NCBI GenBank assembly: GCA_027382625.1
Contig: JAJKFJ010022543.1
Location: forward strand, 1 to 64,000
Reading direction: 5' to 3'
Source: Tetmemena sp. SeJ-2015
Taxonomy: Eukaryota > Ciliophora > Spirotrichea > Sporadotrichida > Oxytrichidae
DNA: 64,000 nt
Positions 9,286-20,848 of the stretch are shown piece by piece. The notes below the pieces were generated by a model. It saw only the letters and a program-made list of their open reading frames with translations, searched no databases and was not told the DNA's origin. The translations under genes and the position numbers were made by a program. Every line of letters begins with the position of its first letter. Within the stretch, counting starts at the first letter, position 1.

Positions 9286-12230
9286 GAAATGTTAAGCAGT
9301 CATTTTAAAAACTATGAATTAAATAGTTTAAGTCATAAGAAATGAAGATGCCTCAAAGTTTAGTGAAAATATCCTGATTACTCAGATTTTGGAAAATTAC
9401 AACAAAAAGCTCCAAGAGTCATAATTAGATTAAAGTTTAGATCATAGGATTTTTAATATGACTTCAGAAAGCTTAAGATCTTCATCTTAATAGCTCTCCT
9501 CAAGAGGGAATTCATTGAGATAATCATTTGATCACAACGAATCTTAAGATATTCATCCTTTCAAATTTACTTAAAATTACGAATTGAGAGAGCATCAAAG
9601 TTTGCGCAGTTTATAGAATAGAGAATCAATTTAATAAAGTCTACAAGAGAATAATGACAATAAACCTTCCTATTTGCAACTAGGGAAACAAAACGTCCTT
9701 CTCATCTATTAATTTTATTATCTCAATTCAACTTTAAGCCTCGCATTAAATAGAATAAAAGGCAGTTGCGAGAATAAAGATATTTAGTCACAATCTTTCT
9801 AAGAGCTAAACCCGCAACACAGCTGCTAATCTCATGAAGGAGAAAGACTTATTAGATTTTGCGTTTCTGACAGAGTTGCTATCTGTGCAAAATGTTCTAT
9901 ACTTCATTAAGATCATGTCTATAATTATGACTATATTTCATATGATAGAACTCTAAATTATAAGGTTGAGTTAAAAGAATCTCTTGATTAAGCAGGCAAT
10001 ATATTGAAACTAAAAAGGAGAGAGATTAAGAAGCAGGTTTCCTATTTGAAAAAGAGAAGTGAAAAAATGAGTAGAATACAAGTGTAAATCAGTTCTGATA
10101 AGAATGCTATCCTGGAAAATCTCTAGCAAGTATTTTTAGAATTGAAGAAGAAAGCAGAGGAAGTAGAATTGCAGCTCAGAGAAGAGATTGAGGTTGATTA
10201 CTTGAGGACCCAAAACGATATTTAAGAGTTTGAAAGTGAGATGAAACTCCATCTAGATAACTGTCACAACTTAAATCGTTTTTATTAAACATGCTCAAAT
10301 TCCTGGAATGCTCTCAAGAAAACATTTTATTCACTCTCTAGCAAGGCCATTTATTCTTGAATGATAAGAATGATGAAAATATAAGAAGCTGGGAAGCTGT
10401 TAGCTCGTTGAAAATCAGGAAATTCTCTCCCTAGATCAACTTTTAAAAAATAAGTTAGCAAATAATATAGCCAATAGAAGAGAAAATAAAAGCACTAAAG
10501 GATAATTCAGATAAACTAGCTGAAGAAGTTAAGTTTGATGAAGCTTAAAAACAAATGCATTTAATGTAAGGGAACTCAAAGAGATCATCTAAGAAAGGTA
10601 AATTCAAGAATCATATGAACTCTGAGAACTTGAATTCTCCATCTCATTTTTCACTTTAAAAAGGCCTAGGTATTTGAACTCCCTCATTTACAGAATTAGA
10701 AAGTAAATCAGTTTGTCTTAAAATAGAATTGAAAATCAGAATCCAATAGGTTAAATTGAAAAAGAAATACAAAAGTATGCTCCTCCTTAAGATCTAAGAT
10801 TTTAATAAGAACTAACTCATAAACAATAGAATATCAATTTAAGTGATACATTTAGATAAAATAGTCCCTCTGAATTACGATTTACTTTTGGAAAGAAGAA
10901 AGATGTGAATGTGCTAGCAAACTCATTAGCTTAAAATTAGAGCCAATAATATGCTAATTACCTTTAATCCGATAATCTTTAGAATTAGCAACAACAAAAT
11001 TAGGAACAGGAAAATCCAGAGCAACCAAGCAAGTAAAGATTGTTGAAATCTTAACAGAAGATGTTTACAAGTTAAGAATAGAGCGTTGAGATGAACTGTT
11101 AAATTAAGCTAAAAATCAAAGACATAGAAAACATAATTAAAGTAATGCAGAAAACTTCTGCAAGAAACTTGGAGATGAAACTCCTTAGCCCAAATTATCA
11201 ACTAACAAAAATATTCAAGGCCTTTTAAAAGATTCAAAGTGTGATAACAATCGTCAAATCAGCCCTAAAATTTAAATCAGAGAATAGATGTTTCATTAAA
11301 AACAGAAAACTCCAAACTAACTAAGCGAAATTCTAGAGAATTAAAGAAAGTTAAATACGCCTAAAAGTTTCACTGATTGTAAGAAGAGAAACTTTGCCAC
11401 AGGTCTGAGTAAAAGCTCAATGAAACATTAGAAATAGCTAAGTATTAGCAAGAATCTGAATGATACAAGTCTTTCAAGAATGCCTTCTATGAGAGATGAT
11501 TCAATTGAGTTCCAGGGAAATTTGAGAAGGAACTCTAGAAACCAGTTAAGCTCAGTGGCTTTACTTAGACAATCAACTTAGTAAAACCTTAGCGGAATTA
11601 TTCATTAAACGAACGAATAGATTCACTAATCTTCATCAACTCAAAATTTAAGACAGCAAGTAGCAAAGCCTCAAGAGTTAACTAAGGCTGAAATTGAGGA
11701 AATTCTCTAAAATCCCATAATGAAAAGACGCTTCATTGTGAAAGCTTGTGGATCCTCTAGTGTTCAAGTCTCTTGGAGTCATCCTAAGGGATCAAGCATG
11801 CCAAATTTGAAATACATCCTTGAATACGGGGTTGGCATAAAAGTGAGTGGTATTGAGTAATTCAGATAAATTTACAAGGGAAAGGCTTTTAAATGCATAG
11901 TTACAGATTTGATTCCTAAAACAAATTACAGGTTTAGGGTGGCTGCAGTTATTATTATTGTTGTATGTTCTGACAATTGAAGGCAAGGAAGATATCGGAG
12001 AATGGAGCGATATTGAAAATTTGCAAACAACTGGTATATAGTAGATAGATCTGGCAAGTCTTTCTAACGTTGGTGTAATAGTCAGTCAAATAAGCAGAGT
12101 ATAGACTCAAAATTATTTTTAAAATGCATTAGGAAGCAACCCTTGTCTCTCTCCTTTGTAAAACATCTAAAATGAGAAGTGGGTCTAGTTTATTTACAAA
12201 ATTAATTTTTGTTTGAAAGACCTGGTTTGA
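9286..12230 (+). CDS. TRIM-like protein: B-box, coiled coil, FN3
   Basis: Near 9855 the protein has a B-box-like zinc motif (RFCVSDRVAICAKC...LHQDH). About 120 residues of coiled coil follow (LELKKKAEEVELQLREEI). Next come 400 residues of Gln/Asn/Ser-rich linker. Near 11.7-12.0 kb lies a fibronectin type III domain (VQVSWSHPKGSSMP...KTNYRFRVAA...GEWSDIENLQTTG). The order B-box, coil, FN3 matches the MID1/TRIM C-I subclass, usually microtubule-linked E3 ligases. No full RING is seen, although FQCMKC at the start could be its remnant. Stop TGA is at 12228-12230. The frame is restored at 10271-10284 by removing a 14-bp IES. Another shift near 10.66 kb and an intron near 11.96 kb are unresolved. 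The true start may lie slightly upstream. Confidence 0.65.
10271..10284 (+). other. 14-bp IES with TTAAA pointer
   Basis: TTAAA occurs at 10271-10275 and 10285-10289. Deleting 14 bp joins CHNL to NMLKFLECSQENILF in the TRIM-like gene. Without deletion the reading frame stops at TGA about 80 bp later. The segment has no GT/AG ends, so splicing does not explain it. Confidence 0.6.
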
Positions 12231-12543
12231 TTCATTCACTTTAACCAATCACTTTTGGAAAGCACTTATTAAAATTTTATAGAATATCAGATATTTTAAA
12301 TTTTGCTTTCAAACAAGGTTCACAGATTGTATATCCACAGCAGCTCATCAAAATCGGCTTCTCAAATACGTTCATGCACTATTTGCAAATTAATTCTTCT
12401 TCCATTTCCACTCTGGAATTACTTTGACTTAATTTGTATGTATTCGTTACTCCCAATTAAATTTTAATTTAATCAAAATGAAATTTTTGAAAATTTAATA
12501 AGAAATTAATTAATTTGTTTGCTGCAACTATAATTTATTATTT
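12231..12543. other. tail-to-tail intergenic region
   Basis: 313 bp of AT-rich sequence between the TRIM-like gene (plus) and the RFC1 gene (minus). It presumably holds both 3' ends. No feature is recognised. Confidence 0.5.
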
Positions 12544-15521
12544 TCACTTTTTCTTAGGTCTACCTCTACCTCTTGATTTGCTTGTTTTTTCTTCCTTTTC
12601 TATTTTATTAGATTTCTTTTCTTCCTTTTCCATTTTTTTTGACTTCTTTTCTTCCCTCTTTTCTTCTTTCAACTCTTTTTAATCTTTTTTCTATCTTCCT
12701 TTAGTCTATTTTTTAACTTTCTCTTTTTATTTGATGCAGCCTGGACAACCTCTGGTACAATTTCATCTTCATCTCCACCCTCTACCTCATCTTCAGAATT
12801 TTCTCCTAATGAGTGTTTAACATAGCAATCATCACCCGCATTTATATTTCCGTTAAGAGTATCTCCACCTAAGAACACCAGAATTTAGATCTGTGCTAGT
12901 AGCAGAATCTTTTCCTGCTTTCCCTTTCTTCCCTTTAATTGAGCTTTTCATTATAGCATTGTAGCATTTAGTTAGATTGCTTTTCACTGTTGCTGGAAGT
13001 GAATTAAATTTATCAGCTCTCTCTTAATCAGGCATCACTGTTATGATGTGCTCTTTAAAAAGATCCAGCGTTAATCCCAGATCTAAAATGATGTTGCAAG
13101 CTTCTGAAACTGAGTCGGTGCTTTCTTTGTACAGTTACTTTATAATTAGCTCAAATATAAGAGCAACGTGCTCAAACTGTATAGCTCTCTTAACTGTATA
13201 AAGGTGATGTCCACAACGAGTCCTTATTTCTCTAATTAGCCTATTGGTCTTTCTAGTTGTAGAAAACTTCCCCAAAAATTCTGGAAACTTAATGAATGGC
13301 ACGAATCCAGGATTGAAAGTACAAACTGCAATGACGCTTACTATACCTAAGTTTGGTAATAGTGCCCACTCTTAATGACTTCTTATCTAGTTATTTATTT
13401 GCTCTCCTACTGATATAAAGTCTGCACAATCTGCTATTCTATTTATATCATCTACAGAATCACACTTGCCAAATCCTGTTAAGTAGTTTTCTTAAATGAA
13501 GAGCGGCATCAGGTCATTGTCAATGAAAAATAGGTTAATCTTGTCATTGTATGTTTTCATCGCTTGGAATTCTTTTCTGTTTAAAAACTTAGCTGCAGCA
13601 GTAAAAGAGTTCATCATAACTTGCCAATCCTTTTGATTTTTGTTCTACTTGAAGTTCATATCTGCTTGAGATATGTTCTAAGAAGTAGTCTTTTGCATAT
13701 GCAATGTGTTTATTATACTCCTGATATCGTAGCCACACATCTCAAAGATTTGCTTATAGATCCATTCTCGCTCTATTCTAAGATTTTCCTTTTCCACTAT
13801 CATTTTGATCCTTCTCATTATCTCCTCTTCAGTTGGCCTACATTTATTAAAATAAGAGATACTTACTTGGCAAATTTTAATTCATAGCAATGATTTATCA
13901 AGCTCACAAGCTTTCTATGCTTTGCATCGTTTGCTATGCATATAATAGGCACTAGAGTTTTCTTAATGATTGAGATCAAAGCCGTCAAACCTCCTCTGTC
14001 ATTTGCGTTAATTCCATCTACTTCATCCATGAGAATAAGAGTTTTGTCTTTTGGATTGTCAGAATTTATATTGAAGTTCTGATACTTATCCATAGACTAG
14101 CAAACTGACATTCCTTGGACAAGATTCTCGATTTTTTTCTTTGACCTTTGATCGCTGGCATTTAACTCTATCAAATTGTAGCCTAGGTCTCTTGCCAAAA
14201 TGCGAACTGAAGAAGTTTTACCCAATCCCGGAGGTCCACTAACTAAGCAAGCTCTACAATTGGGTTTTGGAAGATCCTAATATGAAGCCTATTTTCTCCA
14301 TCCTCCTGCAGGAATGACTGTTTTCTTATTTCCGTGAATTACTACATCTGTCCAATCAATTAGCCAGTCTCTTAAGCTTTTTATCACACCTCTATTTCCC
14401 ACTATATCTTCTAAGATTTAAGGGGAATATTTATCAGTCCATAATTGATCTCCTGTTGAGAGAGGATTAGCCGATGGTGTTTTAGGTTTCTTTTAATAAA
14501 GCTTCATGAAGTCGTATTTTTGAGGTTTATTAGGTCAATTTTGGTTATCATAACTTTGCTAGGAGTGTTAGATACAGTCTTTGCTTCTTCTTTTTCTTCT
14601 GAAAATAGTGAGGGTAGAACTATTGGCTTTATAGTCATTTCCTCTAGCTTTACTTTTTAGCAAGAATTACTTGAAGGAATAGTTGGAGTTCTTTATTTAC
14701 CCAGATTCGGCCTACCAGAGAGAACCTACTTTGGGAAGGGACTAGATTTTTGCTTGGTGAATCCCTCCGCTTAATCTGGAAGAATTTCAGATATATCATT
14801 CACTTCCATAGTCTCATCAGTATTAGAATTTTATTAGCTTCCTGTAAAATTGTTCTCGGCTCCCTCAGTAGAGTCTTTCTTCTTTTTCCTGCCCAAAAGA
14901 AAGTCTGGGTTTTAAAATCTCAATCTGCAAAAAGACTCGAACTCCTTCTCTGTCATGATTTTCTTCTTTAGCTCCTTTCCTTTCTTGTACTTTTAGCCCT
15001 CTGTGACTTGTCTTCCATCATCCAAAAGTTTTCCAATAATGACATAGTCACACTTTTTAGTTACTTACGATACAGCTTTCTAAAAAGAGTTAAATAAATA
15101 ATGATGAATTACCCTCCATTCTTTTTAATAAACTCCTCTAATTTATCTCGTGTGATGTCTTCAAATTAACCAGTCACTGCATATGATCCTCCTCCAAGAG
15201 GACCTCTTGCTTCATTCAAATACTCTAAGTCGTTAGTATATGCTTGTATTTGCTTCTCTCTCTTTTCTTCCTAATCCTCCTCTTAGTCTACTTTCCTTCT
15301 TTTATATCTCTAAAAATTAATTAAACCTAATTACTAAAATTAAGTACGTGAGAATCCTCGTTATCAATTGCTTTAATTCTAGCACAGGGAACATATCAGG
15401 CCTTGAATTAGTTGCTATCGTAATCTTCTACATTCTTTTTCTTAGAAATGGTTTAGTATTTTCCTAGATAGTAAGCTGATAGCTTAATATTTTCTTGGTA
15501 GTCTTAATTCAGTTAACTCAT
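12544..15521 (-). CDS. RFC1: replication factor C subunit 1 (clamp loader large subunit)
   Basis: A BRCT domain is near 15.2-14.9 kb (GGGSYAVTGQFEDITRDKLEEF...KCDYVIIG). A Ser/Lys linker follows, then the AAA+ ATPase: Walker A GPPGLGKT, ARDLGYNLIELNASDQRSKK, and Walker B LILMDEVDGI with the DEVD box typical of RFC1. Further on come IISIIKKTLVPIICIANDA and the C-terminal RFC1 helices. A Lys/Glu-rich tail ends GRGRPKKK before TGA at 12544. RFC1 opens and loads PCNA on primer-template DNA in the nucleus. Introns are visible near 15.32 kb (38 nt) and 15.1 kb. The ATG at 15521 is the best start, but one in-frame TGA lies at 15396-15398 (FKA*YVPCARI). Either the first exon is wrong there or that codon is read through. 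Confidence 0.85.
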
Positions 15522-15758
15522 TCGATCTTTTATATAAAATAACGACTAACCTCAAAATTGAGGCTTAATAATTTAAAACAATCGATCCTTATCCCTTCAA
15601 TATTTAATTCAAAGGTTGTTTGTAATATGTAATTCACAATCCAACTTATATGCAAAAATACACTTCTCTTAGAATTATCAGAAAATAGTCCATCTACGTG
15701 AATATTTAAGTTAGTAGTTCTGCACATATATAGAAGCTATAGAGCTTTATTCACACAC

Positions 15759-16578
15759 TCACTGGTCTTCATTGTTTACATTGCTTTTCTATTTCTTTAA
15801 CAACTGAATTCTTCTCTTTTCTGCAAACTCTTTCATGTAATTTGCAGCTGCTGCTTTCCTATCAGCCAATTCCTGCCTTTTCTTTTCATCCTCCTTCTTC
15901 TTTTTAATCTCTGGCAAATTCTGAAAATTCTTGCTTGTGAGTTTCTTCATTTCTTTCTTATCAATCTATAGTTTATAAAACATAATTTGGCTTTATCTTG
16001 ATGTATATAGTGCTTATCAGAGATAAATAAAATTCTTACCTAAACCTTTTTACCCATGGCTAATCTGATCATTAAATCCTCTTTCTCCTTTTGTTTTTTA
16101 ATAACTTATTCTTAAGCAGGATCAATCTTTTCATTGGGGTTATGCTGGATGATGGATTATTTGTAAAATTGTCTCTGGTAGATTTGACTCTGTTTTTCAT
16201 CATTAATTTTCTAAGCTGTGCCAAATCCTCCTTTGTCTTTTCTCCTTTCTTCTCTTCTCCCAACTTTTTGAGAAGTGCTGGGTCTATCTGGAGATTCCTC
16301 TTGCTAATTTCTGTAATTAGAGTGATAGTCCTGATCTCTAGACTTCTGATTGGGTGCTTGTTTTTTAAGCTGGCTTCTTTCTTTTTCTCCAAGAACATTT
16401 CAGCAAGAGATTTCTCTGGAGCACCTCCACTCTTCGCTTGCTTTTTATCAAAGATTTCCACTGCTAGATTTTGATTATGGCTTGGATCAGCATCCTCAAC
16501 AACAAAGTTTGAGTCCTTTTGATTTAGGATCATTGGGTTTCCAAAATCAAACTGCATCTTATCGTTTGTGACTTTCAT
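15759..16578 (-). CDS. small Lys/Glu-rich protein
   Basis: Starts at ATG 16578 (MKVTNDKMQFDFGNPMILN), 8 bp after the stop of the upstream gene, and ends at TGA 15759 (KSNVNNEDQ). The first half contains VEDADPSHNQNLAVEIFD and KSLAEMFLEKKKE. The second half is a charged helix (KKKEDEKKRQELADRKAAA). An intron lies near 15.97-16.04 kb (GTAAGA...TATAG). Between about 16.15 and 16.25 kb the frame must shift by one, where both frames look coding; an IES there is likely but its pointer was not pinned. Without the shift the frame stops near 16069. No family was recognised. Confidence 0.55.
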
Positions 16579-16585
16579 GCCTTAC

Positions 16586-19500
16586 TCAAACAAAAATAGA
16601 GGAAAACTCTTTTACTGATTTTTTCTAAGGGCTTGGCACTAAATTTTATATCTTCTTTACGCCTTTGTCATCTTATCTCGGAGTTACAGTCTTTTCTGCT
16701 TTGTTAGCACCTGATGATAATTTTTAAGGACCGCCTTTTTATGGTTAAGAGATATCCACAAAGATAGGCTGTTTACCTGAGGGAACTACTTAGTCTTATT
16801 ATAGCTGCTGAGAAGTCTAGTCTTTGTTTTTCTGATAGGGAACTCTTCTAGGCTGAGCAAGAGGAGATTTGTCATTGCCTTCTTGCTTTGTTTTAGTTTC
16901 TTTACTCTGTTGTTTTAAATCTGGTTTCTAACTTACAGACCTCTTTTCATTTAAGGCTGGCTAAGGCTTTTCTCGAGGTTTGAGCTAAGGCTTATTCTTA
17001 AAAGGATCTCCTTTGTTTTTATTATAAATAAAATCAATGTTTTCTATTTCTTCATCGAATCCAATCACTATCATTTGCCCTTTTCGTTGCTTACCTAAAG
17101 CTTCAGGCTCCTCATTCTCAGATTTATATAACAATGCTTAAATATATCTTTTTTATTATGATTTTAATGGAGCTTCAGGTTTTTCAGTTACCTATTTATA
17201 GTTTGGATTCTTATTGAAATTAGCTTTGGGTGAAAGCTGCTTTGATGTTCTTAAGGTAGACACTTGAACTCCTTCATCAAAAGATTAACTTCGTTCATTA
17301 GCACTTCTTGACCTTTCTTATGATGCATCATCTAAGACGTTCCTCCAAGGGGCTTTCTTTGGTGGAACAAACTTTTGATTTTATACCTTTGGCTAAGATG
17401 TCCTTTACTTAGTCAACTGAGCAAAGTATAAAAATATTTACTGTCCATTTAAAAAGTTTCCTGTTGTCTTTTTCTCTAAGATAGGTTGCTCAATTTCCTC
17501 ATCATCATCATGCTCTTCTTCTTGATCAAAATTTCTTCGATTCTATTACCCATAAAAATTGATCTTCCCTCTATTCTCTTCCTCTTCTTCTTATTGATAA
17601 TTTGGTTCGTATGCTCTTCTGTTATTTAGAGGTTTAGGTTGCTATTGATTTTATCTTTTAGTTGGCTAGTCCTCTAGCTTTCGTTTTTGAGAAAGCTGCT
17701 CAAACTTACTGTATATCAACGAGTCTTCAACTTCATCCTCATCTTCCTCCAAATATTTCATATTCCTGTTTATTTAAGCTTTTTTATTATAAACTTCACT
17801 CTGTCTTCTAGAGGGACCCTCTCTGTAACTCATATCCTCATCATATTCCTAATCTCTTTAAACCTTCCTAGGGTTGTTTTGAATTTCTCTCATCTAAAAT
17901 CTTTCATCATCATAATTATATTATTCATCTGCATCTCTTTAACTGAAAACTTTATTGCCTCTTCTATTATCCTCTTGTGGAAACTTGCTTTCATAATCGA
18001 ATGTTCTTCTATCTCTTGCAGTTTATTGATAATCCTGAGAATTTTCCTCTCTCTGATTCCAGTTTTCATAGGACTATTCTCTTGAGCCAAATCTTTAAAG
18101 AGGACCTTCGCGGTTGTATTTAGGGTCACCCTATTTTTAAATGGCCGCATTCAACTTATTCTCATAAAGGAAAATATGTGCGATTAAACTGCTAATACTG
18201 TTTTAATGGAAATAGTTTACTTGATAGGGCTAGAATTGGTCTGAAGCATTTATTACTTATTCCTACTTGGAATTAGCTTTTACTAGTTAAAGTCCTCAAA
18301 GTTATCTGGTTCATTTTCTGTGAAAGTAGGCTAAAGCATTCTATTCTTTATCTGGTGAAGGTAGGAAGGTTGTTGCTATTGCTGTCGGTTGTTAATGTAT
18401 CTCTAAGATTCTTCCTAGAAACCTTCTTATCTTCCCCCGAGAAACGATCTACTAGCTCCGCTAATCATTTCATCTCTTGGGGAGTACATAGTAAAGCCAA
18501 TTATACTTTTATAATTAAAGTAAATTGAGTTCATTAAACGTATCAATTTGAATAAAGTTTATTGAAATCCTCCCTTGGTTAATTACCCATCTTTTGCTAG
18601 TAGTCTTGTCTATTTGTAAGATTCTGATTCAAATATGCTTCTTCTCTTCTGGGAGAGAAATGTTTGCTTAAAAGCTCATTAGCTCTTCTTATTGAGCCTG
18701 GCTGCATTTGACTTTAGTTATTCATGGTAGTGAACGAGCCTGTGTACCGATCATGATTAGAGGTATCCCTTCTGCCACCAGTAAAATGTGATTAACTTCC
18801 ATCCCTCTAAAAGCGATTATTTTAACCTCCGCCTATCATCGAAACATTGCTTGAATTTGGAATGAACGAATTATTTTAAGCATTTTACTAGATTGAGGGA
18901 GAAGTAATATCTAAATGACGGTTCTAAAGGGACCCTAATTGATATTAAGGATTCATTATTTAATTCTATTAGGCCATTATTTGAGGTTGGAGAAGAAGCT
19001 ACTATTGCATTGCCAGTTACTGTTATTGAAGAATCATCTACTATTGAGGGTACTATGCCATTTATAAAACTAGCTGTTACTATTAAAGAAGCTATTTTTG
19101 TTGCAAGTAGAGAATCTCCTCTTCCTTTTATCTCTTTTATTGCTTTTTGGTTTTCTTTTCATGCATGTTAATATTGATCTTAAGTTTCTTATTTCCATGC
19201 TTTATTGTTTTCGTAATTACTTTTGTTTGATCGTCACTATTTTCATCTGACTCCTAATTAGAATTATCATCAGAGACTTCTTCAGAGCTACTCTACCGAT
19301 TCGCCTTTTGCTTTCTAACATTTCTTTAAAAATTTTATCGATCTTCTTCATGGTTAAGATAGCCATAAAATAAAGTGCGATTATTTTCTTCATCAGAATT
19401 AGATTCTTAATGTTCTTCTGATTCATAGCTTTAACTCTCATCGTTGTTGTCTTCTTGCTGGTAACTCCCTTAAGAGTTTTAATCTTAGTAAGAATCTGAC

Positions 19501-20685
19501 CTTGAATAGTCTGATAACTCTTACTGATCTTGGTTCAAGTAAGAATCATCTTCATTTTCATACTCTTCTCGATTTTATTATTTGTGATGATGGTGATGAT
19601 GATGATTATGAGCTTTGTTTGTTCTATAATCATCCTCTTCTTCTTCCTCAGATTGAGAATCGAAAAAAGATTCTTCACTTTGCTTTTTCTTTCTTATATC
19701 CTTACTCTTTTAGCCCTTATTATGCTTTCTCTAAGCATTCTGATTATCCTCATCTGATTCACTGTGTGAAATAAACTCAAAAAAATTCAAATAAAATAGA
19801 CTTGAAATTGAATGCTTCCTGTTCTTGGCTTGAGATGCTTTCTTTAAATGTATTATTTTCTAATCTTAGAAGGTAGGATTCTATTTACTAATATGAGGGT
19901 TCTGTTAGTTTAATTAGCTTAGTAGTATTTAGCCTACGGTTATGGAGAAGGTGACCTAGATTCCTGTCTTTCATTTGACCGATGCTTACTTAATGATCTC
20001 TAAGCCTTAAAGTTTTTGGAACTTTTGTATCCTCTTGAAAGATCTCGTGACTTTTCTACTTATTTGTTCTACTCTACCCTGAGGTTATGCTTGTCCTGCC
20101 TTCTACCCGTTTAAACAGTATTCATATGACGAGAATCTTCTTTGAAAAATTCTTTCCCTGCACCATCTCTAGATTTCACAGAGTATTAAGCAATTTTGTG
20201 GTTTGCTTGCTCTCCTTAGTTGTTCTTATAAGTTTACTTAGGCTGATAATTTGCTAAAAGAATACATAAGAAAATTAATGATTTTAATAGAGCTCATCTT
20301 TTGCATCTTCGTTGCCACTCATAATGTTATCCAAATGCGGTTTCGCTTTTTCATATTTCAGACTTTGTTGCTAATTCAATTTTTTATGAGGCTTATTCTA
20401 GTCTAATTATCCATTTCCCATGTCTTTGATTTATTGGTGATTGATCTCCTAAGATCTTAGAACCTGATTTTTAGTATTTTTATTTTAGACTTTGGTCTCA
20501 GGTTACTTTTAAATCTTATTCTTGTTCATTTCCTTCATTTTCTGTTTGAGTAGTTTGTACTCCTCTAACAATCTTTGCTCTTCAATTTCTTTCTGCTTTT
20601 TCTGCTGGGCTGCTTACTCATTAGCTTTATTTTCAATTGGGATCCTTTTAGTTTTTATTAGTAGCGGTTTTCTCTACATAGTCAT
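16586..20685 (-). CDS. giant Gln/Asn/Asp-rich low-complexity protein, about 1,300 aa
   Basis: The frame was followed from ATG 20685 (MTMQRKPLLIKTKRIPIEN) to TGA 16586 (KEFSSIFV). The N-terminus has a charged coiled coil (QKKQKEIEEQRLLEEYKLL). Next comes an Arg/Ser-rich region (NERQESRSPSPQ), acidic clusters, a run of seven His near 19.59 kb, a poly-Gln tract near 19.0 kb and a long Asp/Glu/Arg/Asn-rich C-terminal half. Introns visible: about 40 nt at 19.76-19.80 kb and 32 nt near 18.19-18.22 kb, both GT-AG and frame-restoring. Other junctions near 18.5 and 20.3 kb are less certain and could mean two genes. Composition suggests a nuclear scaffold or RNA-binding protein with prion-like segments; that is inference only. 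Confidence 0.65.
18190..18221 (-). other. 32-nt GT-AG intron
   Basis: The segment begins GTAAACTATTTCC and ends TTAGCAG on the minus strand. Removal joins SSPI to NLIAHIFLYENKLNAAIQK and switches into the frame that stays open for the next 1.6 kb. It shows the typical short intron size of this genome. Confidence 0.55.
18870..19110 (-). repeat. poly-Gln coding tract written in TAA/TAG
   Basis: About 80 codons on the minus strand, roughly half Gln with Leu and Met between (patterns such as LQQKQLLQQQQLVLQ). Most Gln codons are TAA or TAG. In the standard code this stretch would hold dozens of stops, so it is direct evidence for the ciliate code. It sits inside the giant protein gene. Confidence 0.7.
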
Positions 20686-20848
20686 AGGACTGCTTTTGAA
20701 TCTTTTAAGAGGGATTGTTAATTATATTTAAAATGAAGGTGTTTAAACTTAAAAATATAATTGGATAAAAATTTCCTCTTATAATTCAATTGAGACCCGA
20801 TGAGTCTTTTCAGCGGCGAAGCCCAGGCTTATAAATTATTAGTAGCAA

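Noticed and set aside
16091..16474. Hydrophobic plus-strand frame opposite the small Lys/Glu-rich gene
   Set aside because: It is the complement of a charged helical coding sequence; the minus strand has the credible start, composition and continuation.
17687..18085. Long hydrophobic plus-strand frame that looks like a membrane protein
   Set aside because: It is the shadow of the Asp/Glu/Arg-rich giant gene on the minus strand, which is open for over a kilobase in one frame.
17890..18150. Minus-strand frame starting MRPFKNRVTLNTTAKV
   Set aside because: It is an alternative frame of the giant gene. The frame in use reads GDPKYNREGPLQRFGS and joins cleanly to both sides after one intron.
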